Assembly (NCBI GenBank): GCA_027005175.1
Contig: JALTMC010000907.1
Location: 1 to 9,007, forward strand
Source of the DNA: Myxococcales bacterium
GTDB taxonomy: Bacteria > Myxococcota_C > UBA6777
Direction: 5' to 3'
DNA: 9,007 nucleotides
Shown: positions 1-6,415 of the stretch, in pieces
Layout of the letters: every line of letters begins with the position of its first letter
Position numbering within the stretch: position 1 is the stretch's first letter
Program-made: the position numbers and the translations under genes
The notes under the pieces: model-generated
What the model saw: the letters and a program-made list of their open reading frames with translations, nothing else
What the model was told of the DNA's origin: nothing
Databases searched by the model: none

Positions 1-338
1 ATGGTGACATTCTTATCTCTGGAAATATCCTCGCCACAGGAGGAGCCGGTGGTTCTGCCCCGTCCTGCAAAGGTGGGATTATCAGCCCAGGAACAGCCAC
101 AGGAGGTAGCGGTGGTGGCGGTGCAGGTGGATGCATCTGGATCCGAGCCAAAGGAAAAATAACCATCTCGGCAGCTGCATTCCTCAGTGCCACAGGTGGT
201 ACTGGCGGTGGCGCAGCAACATCCCCCTCCAAAGGAGGTGATGGTTCAAAAGGCTGCATCCGACTCCAAGACGGTGATGGCAAAGTCACCTTCCCCTCAA
301 CCCGCGTCAAACCAACTCCCACCATCAGTAAATATTAG
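1..338 (+). CDS. Glycine-rich extracellular-type protein, 3' end (partial)
   Basis: Only the last ~111 codons are present. The first complete codon begins at base 3, the frame is open from the window edge and it ends at TAG 336-338. The peptide is dominated by glycine, alanine, serine and threonine and repeats a pattern of the type G-x-I-x-I-x-G-x-I-x-A-T-GG-x-GG: GDILISGNILATGGAGG at the start, then GGGGAGGCIWIRAKGKITIS followed by FLSATGGTGGG. This alternation of hydrophobic beta-strands and GG turns is known from glycine-rich, beta-helix-like surface or secreted proteins common in Myxococcota and relatives. A role in the envelope or outside the cell is inferred. Two cysteines (in SCKGG and GGCIW) and a third in KGCIRL may form disulphides. 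The tail after about residue 80 (KVTFPSTRVKPTPTISKY) loses the glycine pattern. No catalytic motif is visible, and the N-terminus and any signal peptide lie outside the window. Confidence 0.7.
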   Translation, partial: GDILISGNILATGGAGGSAPSCKGGIISPGTATGGSGGGGAGGCIWIRAKGKITISAAAFLSATGGTGGGAATSPSKGGDGSKGCIRLQDGDGKVTFPSTRVKPTPTISKY

Positions 339-353
339 TTGCAATGGTTGAAT

Positions 354-390
354 CGTTGGTAAAAAAGACCAAACGTTGGGTCAACGACCC
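354..390. other. Two adjacent small inverted repeats after the glycine-rich gene
   Basis: Downstream of the first stop codon are TTGGT (356-360) / ACCAA (368-372) around an A-rich loop, then GGGTC (378-382) / GACCC (386-390) around AAC. They could fold in RNA and act as a 3' end structure for the gene before. No T-tract follows directly; the only T-run (455-461) is too far away. A classical intrinsic terminator is therefore not supported. The rest of the 339-515 gap holds no gene I can support. Confidence 0.3.
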
Positions 391-515
391 CCACCCTATC
401 CGGACTTCGTCCTGTAGATTCTGGAGGGGGTTTCCACACCCACAACATAAGAGGTTTTTTTCTGATGAGATCAACCACCAAGATACATGTATTGCTTTAA
501 TCAGAGAGTCAGATC

Positions 516-1862
516 ATGCGTTTGTTTCTATGTGTTGTAGTAATGACTTCACTTCTTTGGGTACAGGCAAGTTGTTCCTCCAGTGAATGCAGTAAAAAAA
601 GTGACTGTACCCGCAGTCGAAAGTGTGTCAAAGGCAAATGTGAGCAAAACTGTACCTCTGACAAAGAGTGCCTCAACGGAGAGAAGTGTCATCTCTCCAC
701 AGGCAACTGTTACAAAGCCTGCTCTTCGGACAAAGAGTGCCTCAACGGACAAACCTGTCAGCTCTCTACAGGCAACTGTGTCGCAGTCGCTGAAGAGAAC
801 TCCGAAACAGGCGGGAAAACCGACGGAGGAACCAACCCCGAAACGGTGGTAGAGACACCGCCCCAAACTTGTGGTAACGGCAAGCTGGACACGGGAGAAA
901 CCTGCGACAAAACCGATTTTGGGAAAAAAACCTGTGCCGACTTTGGCTTTGCAAAGGGCTCGCTCTCCTGCAAGAGTTGCCAGATCGATTCCACCGGCTG
1001 TTCCGAAAAAACATCCAAATGTGGCAATGGTTTTATCGAGCCAGGAGAGGATTGTGAAGTCGGCAAATTAAAAGGACAGGAATGCTTTACCAAAGGATTT
1101 ACAGGAGGCAAGCTGAAGTGTACCCAATGTAAGTTTGATACCTCTGCATGCACCGGTGGCACAGCAGGAACCAAGACATTTGGTCAACTGTGCAACAAAG
1201 ATGATGACTGCAAAAGTGGCATCTGCACGAAGTTTAATCCAATCCATCCCAAAGGATACTGTAACGCGGTATGTAGCGCAGGACAGAAGTGCCCCAGTGA
1301 TGCTCAATGCGTCTTCCAGGTAGGCAGCAAGCAACTCTGTGGCTGGGCCTGCGCACCGGGTGGAGCCTGTCCTTCAGGACTGTCTTGCCTGCCTTTCTCT
1401 AGCAAAAACTACTGTGGTGTCGGCTCAGGTAGCACAGGCGGGAAATGTGGCAACAAGAAAGTCGAATCCGGAGAAGCCTGTGATGGTCCAGACCTCAACA
1501 ACAAAACATGCCAATCCTACGGATACAGCGGGGGCACTCTGGGCTGTAAGAACAACTGCACCAACGACTTCAGCCTCTGCACAGGTGGAGCCAAAAAGAA
1601 ATACGGTGCCCCCTGCCTTGTTGCTGCCAACTGTGAGGCAGGACTCAACTGTATCAAGATCTCTCCAACAGCCACCAACGGCTTCTGCTCTGCCCCCTGC
1701 ACCCAAGGCGTCCCCTGCCCAAGCAGCCCCCCTGGTGGGACATGCATCCTGGCATCCGCCAACGGTAACTTCTGCGGTTGGCGATGCACAGATAGCTCCA
1801 ACTGCCCCAACAATATGGACTGTGTTACAATCACGGGTGGTAAAGCCTGCTCACCCAAATAG
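516..1862 (+). CDS. Cysteine-rich secreted protein, probable lipoprotein, with three CGNG modules
   Basis: 448 residues. The start is fixed by an in-frame TAA at 498-500 and no earlier ATG; GAGAG at 504-508 is a weak ribosome site. Residues 1-19 form a signal peptide ending LLWVQAS before Cys20, an imperfect lipobox because -3 is Gln, so lipidation is likely but not certain. Mature order: three short C-x5-C-x5-C type repeats (25-88; SDKECLNG occurs twice); a Ser/Thr/Glu linker (89-117); two CGNG modules (119-162, 169-212) with the pattern CGNG..E.GE.C and a central GF/GY..G.L.C; an unnamed cysteine block (226-300); a third, variant CGNK module (311-355); and a second copy of the unnamed block (367-445). 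Both unnamed blocks contain the core CGW.C. Such modules are frequent in Myxococcota surface proteins. The many cysteines imply disulphides outside the cytoplasm. No enzyme motif is seen, so adhesion or a structural surface role is only a guess. The Omp85 gene follows after 79 bases on the same strand and may be co-transcribed. Confidence 0.85.
   Translation: MRLFLCVVVMTSLLWVQASCSSSECSKKSDCTRSRKCVKGKCEQNCTSDKECLNGEKCHLSTGNCYKACSSDKECLNGQTCQLSTGNCVAVAEENSETGGKTDGGTNPETVVETPPQTCGNGKLDTGETCDKTDFGKKTCADFGFAKGSLSCKSCQIDSTGCSEKTSKCGNGFIEPGEDCEVGKLKGQECFTKGFTGGKLKCTQCKFDTSACTGGTAGTKTFGQLCNKDDDCKSGICTKFNPIHPKGYCNAVCSAGQKCPSDAQCVFQVGSKQLCGWACAPGGACPSGLSCLPFSSKNYCGVGSGSTGGKCGNKKVESGEACDGPDLNNKTCQSYGYSGGTLGCKNNCTNDFSLCTGGAKKKYGAPCLVAANCEAGLNCIKISPTATNGFCSAPCTQGVPCPSSPPGGTCILASANGNFCGWRCTDSSNCPNNMDCVTITGGKACSPK
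660..779 (+). repeat. In-frame duplicated 51-bp unit in the first cysteine-rich gene
   Basis: Bases 660-710 and 729-779 match at 45 of 51 positions with an offset of 69 bases (23 codons). Each encodes one DKECLNG...LSTGNC repeat. The frame is kept, so this is a unit expansion within the coding sequence. Confidence 0.8.
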
Positions 1863-1873
1863 AAAGTCGCACT

Positions 1874-1895
1874 GGGTATTCTTCAGAATATCCCC
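1874..1895. other. Intergenic stem-loop between cysteine-rich gene and Omp85 gene
   Basis: GGG (1874-1876) and TATTC (1877-1881) pair with GAATA (1886-1890) and CCC (1892-1894), with one bulged T and a TTCA loop. A pyrimidine-rich stretch (GCTCTCTCTTTG) follows instead of a clean T-run. It could partly terminate or protect the upstream message and uncouple expression of the two genes. Confidence 0.3.
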
Positions 1896-1941
1896 GCTCT
1901 CTCTTTGTCCTTCTCCATTTGTCTATGGATGGAACGCCTGA

Positions 1942-3441
1942 ATGTTGCGATTGTTATTGTTGGTTTGTTTTTGTATCCCGATAAAGGCAAATGCAACACC
2001 TGCGGCCAAAAAAGAAACCAACCGACGAAGCCCCCCTGCAACCCATCAAACCAAAACAAAAAAGAAGGTGCTTTCCAGGAAGACAAAGGCGTCAAAGCAA
2101 CCCTCAAAAGATCCCTCTCCTCAAGCCGGGGCAAAGAAAAGAGCCTCTTCCAGGAAGACAAAGGCGTCAAAGCAACCCTCAAAAGATTCCTCTCCTCAAG
2201 CCGGAGCAAAGAAGGGAGGTTCTTCCCAACCTCCATCTCACAAGCATGATCCCAATCGTCGCGAATACAGTATCCTTCCCTCCATCAACTACAGCACAGA
2301 CCGAGGGTTTGGGTTTGGAATCCTGGGTAGCATCGCCCAGTTTCAAGAGGGCATTGCCCCCTACCACTGGCGGTTGTTTTTTCGAATCTTTGCCACAGTG
2401 AAACTCGATGATGACGGAGTAGCCGAATTTCCGTATCATCGAGATGTCCTGGTCTTTGACCTTCGCGGTCTGGCTCACAACAAAGCACGCCTGTTACTGC
2501 GAGCGGGCTTCTTTCGATTTTCGACCACAGGTTATTTTGGCCTGGGAAATGCAGCAATACGAGATCCCAAACGACCCAGAAGATACTACCAGTACGAACG
2601 AACATACCCCACAGCATCCGCCGGTTTGTTTCTGGAGCTTTGGCGAAGAGGTCATCGAAAACTGGAACTCTACAGTTCACTCAGCTTCATGTACAACACC
2701 ATCGCAATTGGCCCCAACAGCAAGCTGAAAGAAGACCTGAAACGCTCCCGGCGTGGGGCGAATGACACCGACCTCAAACTACAAGAGATACTGCGTGGTT
2801 TACGACCACACACACAGATCAAGGCGGTGCTTGGGCTCCTTTACGACAGCCGAAACCATGAGTTTTCACCGAGCCAGGGGATGTTTCATGAGCTATCTGT
2901 CCGTGCGGTACTACCAGGACTTGCACCCGGAATGACCTTTGCGGCAGGACACCTCAATCTGCGTTTCTTTGTTCCGATTTGGAGGTCCTACCTGGTGCTG
3001 GCCGTTCGCTTCATGGCCGATGCCATCTGGGGCAACCCCCCTTTGTACGAACTCTATACCTTGGGCGGTATTGACAACCTCGAAGGCCCCGGTGGACTCG
3101 ACACCTTGCGCGGAATCAAAGCGCAACGCTACTATGGAAAGATCAAACTCATCGGTAACATCGAGCTACGCAGTGTGTTCTTCGACTTTATCCTCTGGCG
3201 ACAACACATCCGCCTTGGCCTCCTACTCTTCGCAGACGCAGGCCGTGTTTGGCTTGACTACAACTACACAAATGACACCACACGCACAGCCTTCGACGGC
3301 AACGAACATGGCATAACACTCGCCCTGGGCGGAGGTGGACGCCTCCAATGGGGTGAAACCTTTGTCCTGCGTGTCGATGTAGGCTACTCCCCCACCGACA
3401 AAGACTTCGGATTCTACTTCTGGGTCAACCACATGTTTTAG
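1942..3441 (+). CDS. Omp85/BamA-family outer membrane barrel protein without POTRA domains
   Basis: 499 residues. TGA (1939-1941) sits in frame directly before the ATG, so the start cannot lie upstream; GGATGGA eight bases before it is the likely ribosome site. Residues 1-18 are a signal peptide with an ANA|TP cleavage site. Residues 20-105 are a basic Lys/Ser/Pro/Ala-rich linker with two copies of SRKTKASKQPSKD.SPQAGAKK. From about 108 to 499 the pattern is an Omp85 (bacterial surface antigen) barrel: LLYDSRNHEFSPSQG (299-313); LRGIKAQRYYGK (389-400), matching the conserved V-R-G-F/Y lid-loop motif; N-x-E-L-R (406-410); LLLFADAGRVW (427-437); and a C-terminal strand ending in Phe, the usual BAM recognition signal. 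The family inserts or translocates proteins across the outer membrane, or forms smaller barrels of unknown role. No POTRA domain fits in the 85-residue basic segment, so it is not a standard BamA or TamA. Cysteine-rich putative lipoproteins flank it, so a link to their assembly or surface exposure is possible but unproven. Confidence 0.88.
   Translation: MLRLLLLVCFCIPIKANATPAAKKETNRRSPPATHQTKTKKKVLSRKTKASKQPSKDPSPQAGAKKRASSRKTKASKQPSKDSSPQAGAKKGGSSQPPSHKHDPNRREYSILPSINYSTDRGFGFGILGSIAQFQEGIAPYHWRLFFRIFATVKLDDDGVAEFPYHRDVLVFDLRGLAHNKARLLLRAGFFRFSTTGYFGLGNAAIRDPKRPRRYYQYERTYPTASAGLFLELWRRGHRKLELYSSLSFMYNTIAIGPNSKLKEDLKRSRRGANDTDLKLQEILRGLRPHTQIKAVLGLLYDSRNHEFSPSQGMFHELSVRAVLPGLAPGMTFAAGHLNLRFFVPIWRSYLVLAVRFMADAIWGNPPLYELYTLGGIDNLEGPGGLDTLRGIKAQRYYGKIKLIGNIELRSVFFDFILWRQHIRLGLLLFADAGRVWLDYNYTNDTTRTAFDGNEHGITLALGGGGRLQWGETFVLRVDVGYSPTDKDFGFYFWVNHMF
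2073..2213 (+). repeat. 75-bp-period tandem duplication coding the basic linker
   Basis: Bases 2073-2138 and 2148-2213 match at 64 of 66 positions with an offset of 75 bases (25 codons). The near identity and preserved frame point to a recent duplication in the Lys/Ser-rich linker of the barrel protein. Confidence 0.9.
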
Positions 3442-3491
3442 CTCGGATGATTCCCGCCCTTGGTCGCAAAAACAAACAAGCCCTGCATCGA

Positions 3492-3506
3492 TTTCTTTGA
3501 AAGAAA
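3492..3506. promoter_or_regulatory. TTTCTTT-G-AAAGAAA perfect dyad in the gap before the second cysteine-rich gene
   Basis: Seven-base arms (3492-3498 and 3500-3506) are perfectly complementary around G3499. The one-base centre makes an RNA hairpin unlikely, so a protein-binding dyad is the better guess. I could not assign a convincing -35/-10 pair in 3442-3659. The first 150 bases of this 218-base gap hold nothing else I can support. Confidence 0.25.
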
Positions 3507-3644
3507 GAGCATGACACAACGACTTTGTAATAGAATGTCTTTTAAGCCGAACATCATCATAGTGTTCATTGCTTCGTTGTCAAAATCGTAGTGCTCCGAA
3601 GCCAAGCTCCGAACTCATCCATGCATGGACAAAACTCAAAACCC

Positions 3645-3649
3645 AGGAG
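3645..3649 (+). promoter_or_regulatory. Ribosome binding site AGGAG that decides the start at 3660
   Basis: AGGAG lies ten bases before ATG 3660. The longer in-frame start at 3591 has no such site and would put 23 polar, basic residues before the signal peptide. This favours 3660. Confidence 0.65.
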
Positions 3650-3659
3650 ACAAAAAAGC

Positions 3660-4445
3660 ATGAGAATTCCCCACGAGAAAGGTATCTTTTTTTTCTTTGG
3701 AAGTCTGGTATTACTATGGGGCGCATGCTCACAAAGTGTCCCCACCGTCCCCTCAACATGCAATTCGAGCCAGGATTGTTCTACAACGCAACAATGTGTA
3801 AACAAAGTATGTATCGGCGGAACCTCCCAAACAAAAACGACAAAAGATGACTCATCAACTTCAGACGCCTCGACACAAGAGACTTCCTCTGAGAGCACAC
3901 AAGAGACTTCTCCTGAGGTGCCGGAAGTAACTCAGACCTGCCCATCAAGTTGTCAGACGAACTCGGATTGTCAGCGTTCTTCATGCGGTCAACAAGTCCA
4001 ATGCATCCAAAGCAAGTGTTCTCTCCCACCAACCTGTCCCAACTCATGTAAGAGCAACACGGACTGTTCGAAATGTCAGGAGAAAACGGTTTGCCAACAA
4101 GGCTCGTGTGAGCCTCCTGCAAGACCATGCAAAAAAGACAAAGAATGCTCTCCTGGTTATATTTGCAACAACAAACAGTGTGTTCCCGGTTGTAGAGAGG
4201 ATAAGAATTGTGAGCCACAACATATTTGCAAGAATGACAAATGTGTTCCTGGTTGTAGGGAGGATAAGGATTGCACCTCCAACTCAGAGATATGTAAAAA
4301 TGAGAGGTGTATTCCCGGATGCAGCGAGCAAAAGCCGTGTGGCAAAGGAAAGTATTGCAATAACGAAAAATGCATTCCTGGATGTAACGAGGACAAAGAC
4401 TGCAGTAGAGGAAAGAAGTGCGAAAGTAACAAGTGCGTAAAGTAG
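3660..4445 (+). CDS. Cysteine-rich putative surface lipoprotein with five tandem C-rich repeats
   Basis: 261 residues from the ATG with the AGGAG site; an in-frame ATG at 3591 would give 284. The signal peptide is MRIPHEKG plus a hydrophobic stretch ending LLWGA before Cys23. This is an acceptable lipobox except for Trp at -3. The mature part has a short cysteine repeat (about 32-50), a Ser/Thr/Glu linker (51-91) likely to be flexible at the surface, two looser CP.SC / CPNSC repeats (92-152), then five tandem 20-22 residue units (157-261) of form C-x2-DK-x-C-x5-6-C-x-N-x-x-C-(V/I)-P-G. Comparable spacing is matched in other bacteria by Dickkopf-N-like or EGF-like profiles, but the function is unknown. 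No catalytic motif is present. The signal peptide coding region holds an eight-T run (3687-3694). It follows the Omp85 gene by 218 bases, on the same strand, and shares its layout (lipobox-like Cys, short repeats, linker, cysteine repeats) with the gene at 516. Confidence 0.82.
   Translation: MRIPHEKGIFFFFGSLVLLWGACSQSVPTVPSTCNSSQDCSTTQQCVNKVCIGGTSQTKTTKDDSSTSDASTQETSSESTQETSPEVPEVTQTCPSSCQTNSDCQRSSCGQQVQCIQSKCSLPPTCPNSCKSNTDCSKCQEKTVCQQGSCEPPARPCKKDKECSPGYICNNKQCVPGCREDKNCEPQHICKNDKCVPGCREDKDCTSNSEICKNERCIPGCSEQKPCGKGKYCNNEKCIPGCNEDKDCSRGKKCESNKCVK
4128..4442 (+). repeat. Five tandem cysteine-repeat units in the second putative lipoprotein
   Basis: Units begin at the codons for Cys157, 178, 199, 221 and 242 and are 21, 21, 22, 21 and 20 codons long. 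The segment around CVPGCREDK is most alike between the second and third units at DNA level, while the outer units have diverged more, suggesting expansion from the middle. Confidence 0.85.
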
Positions 4446-4608
4446 TTTGAATGACGATAAGTCGCGCAAAGCTCCTTCCCGAGCACAGGTCAGGTAGGCT
4501 TACTTCGATTTTTTGTCAAGAAAGCAGACAAGAAGGCCCTCCTCCAAGTTCAAGCGAGCAAACAAGCAAAAGGGATAAGCGAAACAAAAAGACAAAAAGA
4601 GTTTGGGG

Positions 4609-4637
4609 TTGCTTACTCTATAAGGTCCATGTATGAT
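4609..4637 (+). promoter_or_regulatory. Candidate sigma-70-type promoter for the sigma factor gene
   Basis: TTGCTT (4609-4614), a 17-base spacer and TATGAT (4632-4637) give a weak -35 and a good -10. The region before it (about 4556-4600) is strongly A-rich, as in UP-like sequences. The -10 overlaps a small dyad, GTAT-G-ATAC (4631-4639), which could be a repressor or autoregulatory site. Implied leader length is about 60 bases. The remaining bases of 4446-4608 show no gene and no clear terminator. Confidence 0.35.
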
Positions 4638-4692
4638 ACCTCGAAAACAAATCTTAACTGGGATACAAGTTCCCGTGGGTTCTGCGTTTAAT

Positions 4693-4697
4693 GAGGG
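4693..4697 (+). promoter_or_regulatory. Ribosome binding site GAGGG for the sigma factor gene
   Basis: GAGGG lies six bases before ATG 4704, and an in-frame TGA at 4692-4694 excludes any upstream start. The next Met is at residue 81, beyond region 1.2, so 4704 is the start. Confidence 0.75.
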
Positions 4698-4703
4698 ATT
4701 CGA

Positions 4704-6248
4704 ATGCATTTACCACCCGATAAATCTCCAAGCCCCTACACTCCACCTCCACCTTCTCAATCAGGTAGAGGTGGGAGGAGTACCACACAAACAGGTGCAC
4801 CTGATGAATTGCGAAGCTATCTGCGTGAGATCGGAGAGAGTCCTCTACTCAGTCGTGAACAAGAGGTTGAGATTGCTGAGGAGATAGAAAAGGGAGAACA
4901 GTTAATCCTCGATGCCCTCATCCAAGCACGCTGTGTTGTAAAAATGCTAGCCCACTTTGGAGAGCAGCTTCATCAAGGAGAACTCTCGATTCGCAAGCTT
5001 CTACGTTACCCTGATGACGAGCAAGAATCCAACAAGCCCCCGTTGGCGACCCAGATATTGACGGCAGTCAATACGTTGGAGCGTTTGGAAGAAGAGAAGT
5101 ATCAAAAAGGCCCAAGCCCAGAGCTGGAACAAAGACTTCAGGAAGCCCGAAAGCAGGTCTGTGATTTGCGCTGGCATGAGGATCTCTTTGAGAAGTTGGT
5201 TCGCTACCTCAAAGAGCAGATGGCAGATATCTTGGAAGAAGAGTTGGAGTTGCTCCTCTGTGCGGAAGAGTTGGACCTGGATCGAGAGGCTCTTGAGGTT
5301 CTCATGGCGGAGGGTATCCCACAACCAACAGAGCCGTCTATTACTCAATCGTTGGGTATTTCACAAGAGCAGTGGGGTGCCCTACAACCACGTATCACAA
5401 AAGCCATAACCCATCTCCATCGGGTTGAGACAGAGAACCAACAATCCATCAAAGAATTAAAAGAGATCTTTATTAAGCTCAAAAAGGGACTGACCTTAAC
5501 CCAGCGTGCCAAAGACAAAATGGTTCGCTCCAATCTTCGTCTGGTGGTTTCTCTTGCCAAAAAGTATGCCCGCTATAGTGTCTCGTTGCTCGATCTCATC
5601 CAAGAGGGCAACATCGGGTTGATGAAAGCCGTCGACCGATTTGATCATCACTTGGGGTTTAAATTCTCAACGTATGCAGCTTGGTGGATTCGACAGGCCA
5701 TTATCCGCACCATCGCAGACCAAACACATACCATCCGAATACCTACCCACATGTTTGAGTTAAGCCGTAAGATCCAACGCAAGCGGCAAACCTGGATCCA
5801 AAAGAATGGGGTCGAACCCACTCCAGAAGAATTGGCCCACGCGCTTGAAGTTCCTGTGGAAAAGATCCAACAAGTTCTCCAAACCGTGAAAAGTTCTGTC
5901 TCCTTAGAGACCCCTGTGGGAGACTCCGACGCTCAACAGTTGGGCGACTTAATCGAAGACACCAGCGCAGCCTCACCTCTGGATGTCGCCTTGCAGATCT
6001 CTTTGGTGGAGCAACTCAATGAAGTCCTCGACACCCTCGACACCCGAGAAGAAACCGTACTTCGAATGCGCTTTGGACTCGGAGAAAAAGCGGCCGAGCA
6101 CTCTCTAGAGGAGGTAGGTCGTCAACTGAATCTAAGCCGTGAACGTGTCCGACAGATCGAAGCACGCGCCCTTCGAAAGCTACGTCACTCCTCCCGCGCC
6201 AACCGCCTCGGCCCCTTCCTCGAACACACCCACCCCCGACTCCCCTAA
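4704..6248 (+). CDS. RpoD-like sigma-70 family RNA polymerase sigma factor, divergent
   Basis: 514 residues. It directs RNA polymerase to promoters. A Pro/Ser/Gly-rich tail (1-32) stands where region 1.1 would be. Region 1.2 is [16 protein letters not shown] (34-49) onward. A ~200-residue non-conserved region (68-265), mostly charged helix, resembles primary factors of Proteobacteria rather than short group 2 factors. Region 2 (268-352) has [30 protein letters not shown] (297-314) and the WW pair (327-328). Region 3 carries EPTPEELA (371-378). The region 4 helix-turn-helix contains [19 protein letters not shown] (477-495). The -35 reading residues (R479, E480, R483) match E. coli R584, E585, R588, and extended -10 residues H349 and E352 are kept. 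Unusual points: I334 at the E. coli T440 position, H342 at R448, and RYSV and HHLG replacing NRGL and YRRG. It is therefore more likely a second RpoD-type factor than the housekeeping one, though a divergent primary factor is not excluded. Its target genes are unknown. Confidence 0.93.
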   Translation: MHLPPDKSPSPYTPPPPSQSGRGGRSTTQTGAPDELRSYLREIGESPLLSREQEVEIAEEIEKGEQLILDALIQARCVVKMLAHFGEQLHQGELSIRKLLRYPDDEQESNKPPLATQILTAVNTLERLEEEKYQKGPSPELEQRLQEARKQVCDLRWHEDLFEKLVRYLKEQMADILEEELELLLCAEELDLDREALEVLMAEGIPQPTEPSITQSLGISQEQWGALQPRITKAITHLHRVETENQQSIKELKEIFIKLKKGLTLTQRAKDKMVRSNLRLVVSLAKKYARYSVSLLDLIQEGNIGLMKAVDRFDHHLGFKFSTYAAWWIRQAIIRTIADQTHTIRIPTHMFELSRKIQRKRQTWIQKNGVEPTPEELAHALEVPVEKIQQVLQTVKSSVSLETPVGDSDAQQLGDLIEDTSAASPLDVALQISLVEQLNEVLDTLDTREETVLRMRFGLGEKAAEHSLEEVGRQLNLSRERVRQIEARALRKLRHSSRANRLGPFLEHTHPRLP

Positions 6249-6250
6249 GC

Positions 6251-6304
6251 CCTACCATTCACGCACACTCTCCTCACCATTCACGCTCTCCTCACCATTC
6301 ATGC
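6251..6304. repeat. 18-bp tandem repeat just after the sigma factor stop codon
   Basis: Units 6269-6286 and 6287-6304 (TCTCCTCACCATTCACGC type) differ at one base. A third, shorter copy with a one-base gap lies at 6251-6264. The block fills the start of the 154-base gap between the two converging genes. No stem-loop with a T-run is visible there. Confidence 0.8.
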
Positions 6305-6313
6305 TCTCCCCCC

Positions 6314-6415
6314 AACAATCCAAGTATTTTCAGTCTATTTTGGAGACCACATTGAGACCGATCAAATGCCTGAGCAGACGAAAGCGAACAATCCAAGTAT
6401 TTTCAGTCTATTTTG
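6314..6415. repeat. 29-bp perfect direct repeat copying the 3' end of the glycosyltransferase-like gene
   Basis: Bases 6314-6342 and 6387-6415 are identical, offset 73. The right copy contains the last codons and stop of the - strand gene (K-I-D-TGA). The left copy is non-coding and on the - strand would still read SKID-TGA. Similarity ends within a few bases on either side. This is best explained as a short duplication of the gene end. Confidence 0.9.

Noticed and set aside
1-162. ATG at base 1 opening a 53-codon frame
   Set aside because: It is out of frame with the glycine-rich reading that stays open to 338 and shows the G-x-I-x-I pattern; the window edge ATG is accidental.
423-461. Intrinsic terminator using the seven-T run at 455-461
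   Set aside because: The only nearby stem (GGGT/ACCC) is four pairs and separated from the T-run by more than ten bases.
344-586. 80-codon + strand frame overlapping the start of the first cysteine-rich gene
   Set aside because: No signal, domain or ribosome site, arginine/histidine-rich composition, and it overlaps a well supported gene.
3497-3536. Promoter TTGAAA ... TAGAAT before the second cysteine-rich gene
   Set aside because: Spacing is 28 bases, far from the usual 16-18.
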